Assembly (NCBI GenBank): GCA_900546835.1
Contig: UREH01000038.1
Span: 1-15,917 of the forward strand
From: an uncultured Porphyromonadaceae bacterium
GTDB taxonomy: Bacteria; Bacteroidota; Bacteroidia; Bacteroidales; Muribaculaceae
Direction of reading: 5' to 3'
DNA length: 15,917 nt
In this document: in pieces, positions 7,864 through 15,188 of the stretch
How the letters are laid out: each line of letters opens with the position of its first letter
Position numbering within the stretch: the first letter of the stretch is position 1
Position numbers and translations under genes: made by a program
The notes under the pieces: model-generated
Told to the model about the DNA's origin: nothing
The model's input: only the letters and a program-made list of their open reading frames with translations
The model's database searches: none

Positions 7864-8955
7864 CTATTTCACGATACCCTTCTCGAGGTATTCGGCGAGG
7901 TTGGTGCGCACGCTTTCGCCGGCACGCTCCACGGCAACCTTGGCCATGTCGGCGTCGGTCATGATCTTCACGAGCTGCTCGAACGAGGTCTTCGAAGGGT
8001 TCCATCCGAGCTTGGCCTTGGCCTTGGTGGGATCTCCCCAGAGGTTTACCACGTCGGTGGGACGGTAGAAGTCGGGGGAAACCTCCACGAGCACTCGTCC
8101 GGTGGCCTCGTCGATGCCTTTCTCGTCGATGCCCTCACCCTCCCAGCGCAGGTTGATGCCTACGTTGCGGAATGCCAGGGTTGCGAACTCGCGCACGGAG
8201 TGCTGCTCGCCGGTGGCAATCACGAAGTCCTCGGGCTTGCTGTTCTGGAGAATCAGCCACATGCACTCCACGTAGTCTTTGGCGTATCCCCAGTCGCGGA
8301 GGCTCGAAAGGTTGCCGAGCAGGAGTTTGTCCTGTTTGCCCTGGGCGATGCGGGCGGCCGCAAGAGTGATTTTGCGGGTTACGAAAGTCTCGCCGCGGCG
8401 CTCGCTCTCGTGGTTGAAGAGAATTCCGGAGCAGCAGAACATGTTGTAGGCCTCGCGGTATTCCTTCACGATCCAGAAGCCGTAGAGCTTGGCCACGGCG
8501 TAGGGGCTGTAGGGATGGAAGGGCGTATTCTCGTTTTGTGGAACTTCTTCCACCTTGCCGTAGAGCTCGGATGTGGATGCTTGATAGATGCGGCAGGTAT
8601 CGGCCAGTCCGCAGAGACGTACGGCTTCGAGCACGCGGAGCACACCGGTAGCGTCGACGTCGGCCGTGAATTCGGGGGAGTCGAAGCTCACCTGCACGTG
8701 GCTCTGCGCGGCCAGATTGTAGATTTCATTAGGTTGCACCTTTTTTACCACCTGGAGCATGCTCATGGAGTCGCCGAGGTCGGCGTAATGGAGGTGGAAG
8801 TCGGGATGCCCTTCGAGGTGGGCGATGCGCTCGCGGAAGTCGACCGACGAGCGGCGGATGGTGCCGTGCACGTCATAGCCCTTCTCAAGAAGGAGTTCAG
8901 CGAGGAAGGACCCGTCCTGTCCGGTGATGCCTGTGATTAAGACTTTTTTTTGCAT
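7864..8955 (-). CDS. gmd: GDP-mannose 4,6-dehydratase
   Basis: The 363-residue enzyme converts GDP-D-mannose to GDP-4-keto-6-deoxymannose, the first step to GDP-L-fucose. The Rossmann motif [12 protein letters not shown] is at 9-20 and RRSS at 34-37. The catalytic TSE triplet (Thr128, Glu130) and Tyr152-x3-Lys156 ([10 protein letters not shown]) are present, followed by the family-specific [18 protein letters not shown] near 179-196. WGYAKDYVE and [21 protein letters not shown] complete the match. The length and start (MQKKVLITG) are standard. It is the first gene of the gmd-fcl pair. Only 48 bases separate it from the upstream alaS gene on the same strand, and I see no strong terminator or promoter between them, so read-through from alaS is possible. 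Confidence 0.97.
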   Translation of the reverse strand: MQKKVLITGITGQDGSFLAELLLEKGYDVHGTIRRSSVDFRERIAHLEGHPDFHLHYADLGDSMSMLQVVKKVQPNEIYNLAAQSHVQVSFDSPEFTADVDATGVLRVLEAVRLCGLADTCRIYQASTSELYGKVEEVPQNENTPFHPYSPYAVAKLYGFWIVKEYREAYNMFCCSGILFNHESERRGETFVTRKITLAAARIAQGKQDKLLLGNLSSLRDWGYAKDYVECMWLILQNSKPEDFVIATGEQHSVREFATLAFRNVGINLRWEGEGIDEKGIDEATGRVLVEVSPDFYRPTDVVNLWGDPTKAKAKLGWNPSKTSFEQLVKIMTDADMAKVAVERAGESVRTNLAEYLEKGIVK

Positions 8956-9003
8956 AAGTATAAGGTAGATTGATTGTAAACTGCGCTGGTCGGTCGGGGA
9001 GGA

Positions 9004-11637
9004 TCAGGCGAGAGCGGCCATAAGGGCGTTGAAGGCCGTCTCTATGCCCGAGGCGTCCTTGCCGCCTGCCTGAGCGAAGCCGGGCTGGCCGCCACCTCCT
9101 CCTTTGATTGCTTTAGCCGCTTCACGCACCATGGCGGAGGCATTTTTGCCGTGCTCTACGAGGTCGTTGGTGAGCATTACGGTGAGCAGCGGTTTTCCGC
9201 CTACGTCGGTGGTAGCGCCGATGAAAGCGGTATTTTCCGGCGAAAGATTGCGCACGCTGAAGGCCACGTTTTTCACAATGTCGGGGATGCGTGTGCCTGT
9301 CATCGTTACTACTTTCACTCCGCCGATTGTCTCTGCGTTGTCGACGAGGGTCTTGCTGAGCGATGCGATGCGCTCCTTCATGTTTTCCTCGGCCTGACGG
9401 CGCAGGTCGGCATTCTCCTCGATGGCCTTGCGCAGGGCGCCGAGCACGTCGGGGGCGTTGTTGAGCAGATGGCCGATGTCCTGGATGGTGTCGGCCATGG
9501 TGTCGAGGGCTTCCTCGGTCTTGGCGCCGGTGATGGCCTCGATGCGTCGGATGCCGGCTGCGATGCTGCTCTCCGAGAGTATACGGATCATACCGATGTT
9601 GCCGGTATTGTCGACGTGAGTACCACCGCAGAGCTCAACCGACGAGCCATAGCGGATCACGCGCACTTCGTCGCCGTATTTTTCACCGAAGAGAGCCATG
9701 GCGCCCATTGCGCGGGCCTCTTCGATGGGCATATGGCGGTGCTCGTCGCGGGGAATGGCCTCGCGCACCTTGCGGTTGGCCAGATGCTCCACGCGGCGAA
9801 GCTCTTCGGGGGTTACTTTCTGGAAATGGGAGAAGTCGAAGCGCAGCAGGTCGGGCGAAACGAACGAGCCCTTCTGCTCCACATGGGTGCCGAGCACTTC
9901 GCGCAGGGCTTCGTGCAGGAGGTGTGTGGCCGTGTGGTTGCACGATGTGGCGCGACGCGCCTCTTTGTCGATGGCAGCTATGAAAGAGCCATCCAGGTTA
10001 GCGGGGAGCTTATGGGTGAGGTGCACCCCGATACCGTTCTCGCGCTTGGTATCGAAGATTTCCACCATTTCGCCGTCGGCTGCGGTGAGGGTGCCGCGGT
10101 CGCCTACCTGGCCGCCCATCTCGGCGTAGAATGGAGTAGTTGAGAGGATGAGCTGGTAGTATTCCTTGTTTTTCTGCTTCACGTGGCGGTAGCGCAGTAT
10201 GCGGGTGTCGGCTTCGGTGGCATCGTAGCCCACGAACTGCTGTTCGCCCTCGGCGAGGGTAATCCAGTCGGTGGCCTCTACGGCGGCGGCGTTGCGCGCG
10301 CGGGTTTTCTGCGCCTCCATCTCCTTGTCGAATCCGGCCTGGTCGAGAGTCATGCCGTTCTCCTTGAGTATGAGCTGCGTGAGGTCGAGCGGGAAGCCAT
10401 AGGTGTCGTAGAGCACGAAGGCTTCCTTGCCCGAAATCTCCGTTTTTCCCTGTTTGCGGGCCTCGGCTATGGCCGATTCGAGCATCTTGATGCCGTTTTC
10501 GAGGGTGCGCAGGAAGGAATCCTCCTCCTCCTTTGTCACCTTCATGATCAGGTCGCGCTGGCGTGCGATTTCGGGATATGCCTCACCCATCGAGTCGATA
10601 AGCGTGTCGACCAGACGGTAGAGGAAAGCCTCGCGCTGGCCGAGGAAGGTATAGGCGTAGCGCACGGCGCGGCGCAGGATGCGACGGATCACGTAGCCGG
10701 CCTTGGCGTTGCCGGGGAGTTGTGAGTCTGCGATGGAGAAAGCGATAGTGCGGATGTGGTCGGCGATTACACGCATGGCCACGTCGACCTTATGGTCCTC
10801 GCCGTATTTCTTGCCTGAGAGGGCTGCGATTTTATCGATCATGGGGGTGAAGACGTCGGTATCGTAGTTCGAGGTCTTCCCCTGGAGGGCCATGCAGAGG
10901 CGCTCGAAGCCCATGCCGGTGTCGATTACCTTTGCGGGGAGGGGCTCAAGGCTCTGGTCGGCTTTGCGGTTGAACTGCATGAACACGAGATTCCATATCT
11001 CGATTACCTGGGGGTGGTCCTTGTTGACCAGTTCGGCGCCGGGGATAGCCTTGCGTTCCTCGTCGCTTCGGAGGTCAATGTGGATTTCCGAGCAGGGGCC
11101 GCAGGGCCCCGTGTCGCCCATCTCCCAGAAATTGTCGTGCTTGTTGCCGTTGATGATGTGGCTTTTGGGAAGGTGCTGCTCCCAGTAGGAGGCAGCTTCG
11201 TCGTCGCGCTGGAGACCTTCGGCGGGCGAACCTTCGAACACTGTGGCGTAGAGGTGTTCGGGATTCAGACCGAGCACGTCAACCAGAAATTCCCAGGCCC
11301 AGTCGATTGCCTCTTTCTTGAAGTAGTCGCCGAAGCTCCAGTTGCCGAGCATTTCGAACATGGTGTGGTGGTAGGTGTCGAGACCTACTTCCTCCAGGTC
11401 GTTATGTTTGCCGCTCACGCGGAGACATTTCTGGGAGTCGGTGACGCGCGTCCACTTCGGGGCCTTGTTGCCGAGAATGATGTCCTTAAACTGGTTCATG
11501 CCCGCGTTGGTAAACATCAGCGTGGGGTCGTCTTTGATTACCATAGGTGCCGAAGGCACAATCTGGTGACCTTTGCTCTTGAAGAATTGCTTGAATGATT
11601 CGCGAATCTCCTTGGCTGTGAGGGGCTTGTTGCTCAT
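9004..11637 (-). CDS. alaS: Alanine--tRNA ligase
   Basis: The 877-residue enzyme charges tRNA-Ala and deacylates mischarged Ser/Gly-tRNA-Ala. Class II motifs are visible: FTNAGMNQF at 42-50 and motif 3 [10 protein letters not shown] near 240-249. The editing domain carries the zinc ligands HTATH (His568, His572) and CGGTH (Cys670, His674). The C-terminal Gly-rich motif [14 protein letters not shown] starts near 846. An in-frame ATG exists 26 codons upstream at 11715. I chose 11637 because [15 protein letters not shown] is the usual N-terminus and because the upstream ATG would precede the predicted transcription start. The gene is divergent from merR and is followed closely by gmd. The function is certain. 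Confidence 0.98.
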   Translation of the reverse strand: MSNKPLTAKEIRESFKQFFKSKGHQIVPSAPMVIKDDPTLMFTNAGMNQFKDIILGNKAPKWTRVTDSQKCLRVSGKHNDLEEVGLDTYHHTMFEMLGNWSFGDYFKKEAIDWAWEFLVDVLGLNPEHLYATVFEGSPAEGLQRDDEAASYWEQHLPKSHIINGNKHDNFWEMGDTGPCGPCSEIHIDLRSDEERKAIPGAELVNKDHPQVIEIWNLVFMQFNRKADQSLEPLPAKVIDTGMGFERLCMALQGKTSNYDTDVFTPMIDKIAALSGKKYGEDHKVDVAMRVIADHIRTIAFSIADSQLPGNAKAGYVIRRILRRAVRYAYTFLGQREAFLYRLVDTLIDSMGEAYPEIARQRDLIMKVTKEEEDSFLRTLENGIKMLESAIAEARKQGKTEISGKEAFVLYDTYGFPLDLTQLILKENGMTLDQAGFDKEMEAQKTRARNAAAVEATDWITLAEGEQQFVGYDATEADTRILRYRHVKQKNKEYYQLILSTTPFYAEMGGQVGDRGTLTAADGEMVEIFDTKRENGIGVHLTHKLPANLDGSFIAAIDKEARRATSCNHTATHLLHEALREVLGTHVEQKGSFVSPDLLRFDFSHFQKVTPEELRRVEHLANRKVREAIPRDEHRHMPIEEARAMGAMALFGEKYGDEVRVIRYGSSVELCGGTHVDNTGNIGMIRILSESSIAAGIRRIEAITGAKTEEALDTMADTIQDIGHLLNNAPDVLGALRKAIEENADLRRQAEENMKERIASLSKTLVDNAETIGGVKVVTMTGTRIPDIVKNVAFSVRNLSPENTAFIGATTDVGGKPLLTVMLTNDLVEHGKNASAMVREAAKAIKGGGGGQPGFAQAGGKDASGIETAFNALMAALA

Positions 11638-11675
11638 ATGTTGATAATGTGCGGAATTTTGTTGCGTTGTTGGAA

Positions 11676-11712
11676 TTTGAGGTGCAAAATTATGAAAAAT
11701 TTCGTATTTTTG
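11676..11712 (+). promoter_or_regulatory. Likely merR promoter overlapping the alaS promoter
   Basis: TATTTTTG (11705-11712) fully matches the -7 TAnnTTTG element. The nearest upstream TTTG (11676-11679) is 25 bases away, longer than the 19-20 bases seen at the other promoters here, so the -33 element is doubtful. The -7 element directly abuts the alaS -33 element, so both promoters cannot easily be occupied at once. Confidence 0.55.
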
Positions 11713-11716
11713 CAAA
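11685..11716 (-). promoter_or_regulatory. alaS promoter with an internal dyad
   Basis: On the minus strand TTTG (11716-11713) is followed after 20 bases by TAATTTTG (11692-11685), a full match to the -33/-7 consensus. Transcription would start near 11678, about 41 bases before alaS. The 20-base spacer contains a 6-bp inverted repeat, AAAAAT (11695-11700) and ATTTTT (11706-11711), centred at 11703 almost exactly in its middle. MerR-family regulators typically bind such a dyad in the spacer. Confidence 0.75.
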
Positions 11717-11782
11717 CTGCACTACCCTCCGCGGCAATAGGGATTTTGCCTGGAGGTCAACCACCTTAACCCTCCGGATGCT

Positions 11783-12127
11783 ATGGATATTACCTCCGAT
11801 CTCGATAAGAAATACTACAAAATCCGTGAGGTAGCCGAGATAATCGGGCTGCCACCTTCCACTCTGCGCTTTTGGGAAACGCGCTTCACCATAATCAAGC
11901 CCCGTCGCAACGATAAGGGCACGCGGTTCTATACACCCTCCGATATCGAGCACCTACGCATGGTTGCTTATCTCGTAAAGGAAAAAGGCCTTCATCTTGA
12001 AGCGGCCGAGGAGCAGATACGTTCCAACCGCAGTGGTGTGAGCCGAAAGGCCAAGGCCGTCGAGAGATTGCGCGAAGTGCGCGCCACCCTTGCCTCGATG
12101 CTCGCCTCGCTCGATTCCCTCCGCTGA
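11783..12127 (+). CDS. Small MerR-family transcriptional regulator
   Basis: The 114-residue protein has a MerR-type winged helix-turn-helix: YYKIREVAEIIGLPPSTLRFWETRF at about 11-35, a wing with GTRFYTPSDIEHL at about 47-59, then the VAYLVKEKGLHLEAAEEQI helix. A short helical C-terminus (about 83-114) could serve for dimerisation. It has no cysteine and no separate effector domain, so it is not a metal or redox sensor of the MerR/SoxR kind. Ligand-independent or protein-controlled action is inferred. The ATG at 11783 gives the full DNA-binding domain. It is divergent from alaS across 145 bases with overlapping promoters, so autoregulation or control of alaS is possible but unproven. The target and signal are unknown. 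Confidence 0.9.
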   Translation: MDITSDLDKKYYKIREVAEIIGLPPSTLRFWETRFTIIKPRRNDKGTRFYTPSDIEHLRMVAYLVKEKGLHLEAAEEQIRSNRSGVSRKAKAVERLREVRATLASMLASLDSLR

Positions 12128-12178
12128 CATCTTAACGTATCTATAATCTTTATAAGATTTAAGCAATATAGCTGAAAG

Positions 12179-12216
12179 ACATCAAAAAGGCCGCCCGCGG
12201 GCAGCCTTTTTGATGT
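12179..12216. terminator. Bidirectional terminator between merR and the rpmB cluster
   Basis: A perfect 13-bp stem (12179-12191 with 12204-12216) encloses a GC-rich apex that adds three more pairs (GCC/GGC). The A run in one arm and T run in the other give a U tract on both strands. It lies 51 bases past the merR stop and 86 bases past the DUF4295 stop, so it can serve both convergent units. Confidence 0.9.
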
Positions 12217-12226
12217 TTTATGTTGT

Positions 12227-12276
12227 GGCGCTTGTAGGGGTGAACCCCCGGTGGCGCCTATGGTCGACGTTGTCGA
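12227..12276 (-). other. Paired hairpins in the 3' untranslated region of the rpmB cluster
   Basis: Between the DUF4295 stop and the terminator lies a stem of GGCGC (12227-12231) with GCGCC (12254-12258). It encloses GGGG-TGAA-CCCC (12237-12248). Next to it is TCGAC-GTT-GTCGA (12264-12276). These may protect the 3' end of the transcript. No known RNA family is recognised. Confidence 0.3.
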
Positions 12277-12302
12277 TTTGTCGGGTTGTTTGGGCGTGAT
12301 GC

Positions 12303-12452
12303 TTATTTCAGGACTTCCTTCACTGCATCGTTGGGCACCATCTGCTCCTGGAAGGTGTAAGCGCCGGTTTTGGGCGATTTCACCATTTTGATAACCTTGG
12401 AGTAGGTGCGGCCTTCACCCTTCTGAAGAGATGCGACGGTTTTCTTTGCCAT
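12303..12452 (-). CDS. DUF4295 family small ribosome-associated protein
   Basis: The 49-residue, lysine-rich protein (begins MAKKTVASLQKGEGRTYSKV, ends DAVKEVLK) matches DUF4295, a family restricted to Bacteroidota and encoded next to L28 and L33. From memory, structural work on a Flavobacterium ribosome found a new large-subunit protein named bL38 that I believe corresponds to this family. I treat that link as likely, not certain. Eleven Lys or Arg residues and the absence of a signal peptide fit a ribosomal protein. ATG 12452 is the only sensible start. It lies 27 bases after rpmG and should share its transcript. In many Bacteroidales ftsY follows this gene, again from memory; here no gene follows on this strand before the terminator. 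Confidence 0.9.
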   Translation of the reverse strand: MAKKTVASLQKGEGRTYSKVIKMVKSPKTGAYTFQEQMVPNDAVKEVLK

Positions 12453-12479
12453 ATCTGTTTATGCTTTATCGGGGGTGGA

Positions 12480-12668
12480 TTATTTGATTTCTTTGTGAAC
12501 GGTCACACGCTTGAGGATGGGGTTGTATTTCTTCAACTCCAGGCGCTCGGTGGTGTTTTTACGGTTCTTGGTGGTGATATAACGCGAAGTGCCGGGCATG
12601 CCGCTGGCTTTGTGTTCGGTGCATTCGAGAATCACCTGCACGCGATTACCTTTTGCTTTCTTTGCCAT
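12480..12668 (-). CDS. rpmG: 50S ribosomal protein L33
   Basis: The 62-residue basic protein has the L33 pattern: [18 protein letters not shown], then [23 protein letters not shown], then a C-terminal lysine-rich end. It has one cysteine rather than the paired CxxC motifs of zinc-binding L33, so it is the zinc-independent form. The protein sits near the E site of the large subunit. It lies 8 bases after rpmB and 27 bases before the DUF4295 gene, so the three form one transcription unit. Confidence 0.97.
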   Translation of the reverse strand: MAKKAKGNRVQVILECTEHKASGMPGTSRYITTKNRKNTTERLELKKYNPILKRVTVHKEIK

Positions 12669-12676
12669 TGCTGTGA

Positions 12677-12934
12677 TTAGAAGTCTAATTGTTTGATTTC
12701 AGTGAGATAACCTTTTTCGGCGGCCTGCTTGAGGGCTGCGTCGAGGCCCATCTTGTTGATGGTGCGAAGGCCGGCGTTGGAGAGGGTGAGGAGCACCCAG
12801 GTGTTCTGCTCAACCCAGAAAAATTTGCGGTTGAACAAGTTCACATTGAAGCGGCGTTTTGTGCGGCGCTTCGAGTGCGATACGTTATTTCCTGTAATCG
12901 CTTTTTTGCCTGTAATCTGACAAATCTTTGACAT
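12677..12934 (-). CDS. rpmB: 50S ribosomal protein L28
   Basis: The 85-residue protein shows the L28 signature: [21 protein letters not shown], then [12 protein letters not shown] near residues 22-33, with a C-terminal helix [13 protein letters not shown] single cysteine (Cys5) replaces the zinc-binding pairs of other L28 proteins, so this is the zinc-free form. It is the first gene of the rpmB-rpmG-DUF4295 unit. A promoter about 130 bases upstream leaves an unusually long leader with a predicted hairpin. The sequence before the ATG (TTAACAGCC) has no Shine-Dalgarno site, as usual for the phylum. Confidence 0.97.
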   Translation of the reverse strand: MSKICQITGKKAITGNNVSHSKRRTKRRFNVNLFNRKFFWVEQNTWVLLTLSNAGLRTINKMGLDAALKQAAEKGYLTEIKQLDF

Positions 12935-12981
12935 GGCTGTTAATGAATTATCTTGATTCTTTGTTGATTAACACAATCTCC

Positions 12982-13055
12982 TTGTGGCCGCCATCTCACT
13001 CTCATATCGCCCCGGCTGCATCACTGCCGGAGGCTTTCTTTCGGAGGAGCCACAA
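12982..13055 (-). promoter_or_regulatory. Structured leader upstream of rpmB
   Basis: In minus-strand RNA a 7-bp closing stem, TTGTGGC (13055-13049) with GCCACAA (12988-12982), encloses an inner stem of 13032-13026 with 13016-13010 around a 9-base loop. The inner stem gains a G-U pair at 13031/13011 that would be a mismatch in plus-strand RNA. The leader is about 125 bases long. Ribosomal protein leaders are often autoregulatory sites, so that role is inferred here. No Rfam family is recognised. Confidence 0.4.
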
Positions 13056-13064
13056 ATCAGAGTG

Positions 13065-13096
13065 CAAAGTAAGTGATTTTTTGTGATTTGAGCAAA
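13065..13096 (-). promoter_or_regulatory. Promoter of the rpmB-rpmG-DUF4295 unit
   Basis: On the minus strand TTTG (13096-13093) is followed after 20 bases by TTACTTTG (13072-13065), one mismatch from TAnnTTTG. The spacing equals that of the alaS promoter. Transcription would start near 13058. Confidence 0.68.
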
Positions 13097-13164
13097 TAAT
13101 CAGTCAAATTTTATTAATTTCGCGTTTGCATTCGCTGGCATATACAGGCTCCGGACGATTTCTG

Positions 13165-13201
13165 CGTCGGCGCAATCCGATTCAGGATTCCGCTGCCGAC
13201 G
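13165..13201 (+). promoter_or_regulatory. Hairpin in the nadE 5' region
   Basis: CGTCGGC (13165-13171) pairs with GCCGACG (13195-13201), and AATCC (13174-13178) pairs with GGATT (13185-13189) around a 6-base loop. Two further pairs with small bulges join the stems, for about 14 pairs in total. It ends 50 bases before the nadE ATG and no T run follows directly. It may be a leader structure or a protein site; it matches no NAD riboswitch I know. Confidence 0.4.
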
Positions 13202-13251
13202 ATATGCGGAGATCTCTCTTGAAAATTTAGAACTCACATATTATTATATAT

Positions 13252-15183
13252 ATGACTGAAGGCTTTTTTCGCGTGGCGGCTAACGTTCCTGCCGTAGAGG
13301 TGGGTAATCCGCAGGCCAACGCCAATCATATAATCGCCGGTCTCCGTGAGGCAGAGACGCAAGGCGTCGATCTGGTAGTGATGCCCGAGCTTTGCATCAG
13401 CGGCTACACCTGTGGCGAACTTTTCCATCAGGAGCAGTTGCTTCTGGGGAGCGAGAAAGCCCTGCTCAAGGTAGCGGAAGCCACGGCCGGCTTCCATGTC
13501 GCCGTTGTGGTGGGCGCTCCTCTGCGTTTTGAAGGGGCGCTCTACAACTGCGGGGTCGTACTCGCCGGGGGCTCAATCCGTATGATTGTGCCGAAAACCT
13601 ATCTGCCGAGCTACAACGAATTCTATGAGAAGCGCTGGTTCGCTTCGGGTAGCGGAGTGGAGGGAACGCTCTTCGGAGCCACGTTCTCTACGCGTCAGCT
13701 TGCCGACGTGGGCGGGGTGAGAGTCGGAGTTGAAATCTGCGAGGATCTGTGGACCACCGTGCCCCGTTCGTCGCATCTGGCGCTCGCCGGGGCGGAGGTA
13801 ATCGTGAATCTCTCGGCCTCCGACGATCTGATCGGCAAATACGCCTATCTGAAATCGCTTATCGCCCAGCAGAGTGCGCGCTGCCTCTGCGGCTACGCCT
13901 ATGCGGGTGCCGGATTCGGAGAGTCGTCGACCGATTTGGTTTTCGACGGCAAGGCCATCATTGCCGAAAACGGCACCATCCTCGCCGAGGGGCGACGCTG
14001 GAGCAACGCCCCGCAGACCGTAGCCGCCGACATCGATATCGCTGCCCTGCGGCGCGACCGGATGCATCTGCGCTCGTTTGCCGACTGCCGCATGGTTGAG
14101 GCGGACGGACGGTGGTATAATGTTGTCGACAGCACTCCTACGGTCGAATCGGCCGTCGACGAGGCGTCGCTCCGTCTCATGCGCACGGTGAGCCGCACGC
14201 CGTTTGTTCCCTCGACCGACGATGAAATCGACGAGCGCTGCGAGGAGATTCTCAATATCCAGGTGGCAGGACTGGCTCGACGCCTTGCGGCCACGCACTG
14301 CCGCTGTCTGGTGGTCGGCATTTCCGGCGGACTGGATTCCACGCTGGCTCTGCTCGTGGCTGTGCGCGCTTTCGATCGCCTCGGCCTCGACCGCAAGGGA
14401 CTTATCGGCATAACGATGCCGGGATTCGGCACCACCGGACGCACCCACGGCAATGCCGTGACGCTTATGGAGGGACTCGGCGTGGAGATGCGCGAGATTC
14501 CCATTGCAAAGGCCGTTGAGCAGCACTTCGCCGACATCGGTCAGAATCCGGCCAAGCACGACGTGACCTATGAGAACTCGCAGGCGCGCGAGCGCACCCA
14601 GATTCTTATGGATGTGGCCAACAAGGAGGGGGGAATGGTGCTCGGCACGGGCGACCTCTCTGAACTTGCCCTCGGCTGGGCCACATACAACGGCGACCAC
14701 ATGTCGATGTACGGCGTAAACGTCTCGATTCCAAAGACTCTGGTCAAGTATCTTGTGCGCTGCGAGGCGATGCGCGAGGCCAACGCCCCTGTGGCTGCCG
14801 CTTTGCGCGACATTATCGACACGCCCATCTCGCCCGAACTGATTCCCGCTGACGACAAGGGCGAAATCACCCAAAAGACGGAAGACCTTGTGGGCCCCTA
14901 CATACTCCACGATTTCTTCCTTTACTACACGCTGCGGTATGGCTTCTCGCCAAAACGCGTGTTCATGCTCGCGGTCCATGCCTTCAACGGCGAATTCGAC
15001 CGCGCGACCATCAAACACTGGCTCTCCACGTTCTACCGGCGCTTCTTCAACCAGCAGTTCAAGCGCTCCTGTCTGCCCGACGGTCCCAAGGTGGGTTCGG
15101 TATGCCTTTCGCCGCGCGGCGACTGGCGCATGCCCTCCGACGCTTCGTCGGCAATGTGGCTCGCCGAGGTGGAGCAACTATAA
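13252..15183 (+). CDS. nadE: Glutamine-dependent NAD+ synthetase
   Basis: The 643-residue two-domain enzyme makes NAD+ from nicotinic acid adenine dinucleotide, ATP and glutamine. The N-terminal nitrilase-type glutaminase has the triad Glu46 (VVMPELCISGYT), Lys115 (PKTYLPSYNEFYEKRWF) and Cys163 (GVEICEDLW). The synthetase domain from about 330 has the ATP pyrophosphatase motif GISGGLDST (Ser358-Ser363), the following TMPGFGTTGRT, and GTGDLSELALGWATYNGDH near 465-483. The C-terminal YNQQFKRSCLPDGPK-type ending (here FNQQFKRSCLPDGPKVGS) is typical. The length fits the long glutamine-using class, so ammonia channels between the domains. ATG 13252 follows an A/T-rich tract without a Shine-Dalgarno site. 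It runs tail to tail with cinA, separated by 5 bases. Confidence 0.97.
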   Translation: MTEGFFRVAANVPAVEVGNPQANANHIIAGLREAETQGVDLVVMPELCISGYTCGELFHQEQLLLGSEKALLKVAEATAGFHVAVVVGAPLRFEGALYNCGVVLAGGSIRMIVPKTYLPSYNEFYEKRWFASGSGVEGTLFGATFSTRQLADVGGVRVGVEICEDLWTTVPRSSHLALAGAEVIVNLSASDDLIGKYAYLKSLIAQQSARCLCGYAYAGAGFGESSTDLVFDGKAIIAENGTILAEGRRWSNAPQTVAADIDIAALRRDRMHLRSFADCRMVEADGRWYNVVDSTPTVESAVDEASLRLMRTVSRTPFVPSTDDEIDERCEEILNIQVAGLARRLAATHCRCLVVGISGGLDSTLALLVAVRAFDRLGLDRKGLIGITMPGFGTTGRTHGNAVTLMEGLGVEMREIPIAKAVEQHFADIGQNPAKHDVTYENSQARERTQILMDVANKEGGMVLGTGDLSELALGWATYNGDHMSMYGVNVSIPKTLVKYLVRCEAMREANAPVAAALRDIIDTPISPELIPADDKGEITQKTEDLVGPYILHDFFLYYTLRYGFSPKRVFMLAVHAFNGEFDRATIKHWLSTFYRRFFNQQFKRSCLPDGPKVGSVCLSPRGDWRMPSDASSAMWLAEVEQL

Positions 15184-15188
15184 TACAA

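Larger units (their letters stand above)
12935..13251. other. 317-base intergenic region between divergent rpmB and nadE
   Basis: The region holds the rpmB leader (near the left side), the rpmB promoter at 13065-13096 and a hairpin in the nadE leader (13165-13201). The nadE promoter is unclear: TAATTTCG at 13115-13122 has one mismatch to the -7 consensus, with TTTG 24 bases upstream. I see no small reading frame of note. Confidence 0.7.

Noticed and set aside
11638..11715. Upstream in-frame ATG extending AlaS by 26 residues
   Set aside because: The extension overlaps the promoter elements, precedes the predicted transcript start, and does not match the usual AlaS N-terminus.
12144..12160. 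AATCTT-TAT-AAGATT after merR as a terminator
   Set aside because: The 6-bp A/T-rich stem is weak, and a far stronger hairpin lies 20 bases further on.
12227..12302. A tRNA-like T arm (GGGGGTTCACCCC on the minus strand)
   Set aside because: No matching acceptor, D or anticodon arms could be assembled around it; it is a simple hairpin.
13573..15177. A 534-codon open frame on the minus strand opposite nadE
   Set aside because: It is antisense to a clear nadE coding region, has no recognisable domain, and reflects high G+C codon usage in the real gene.
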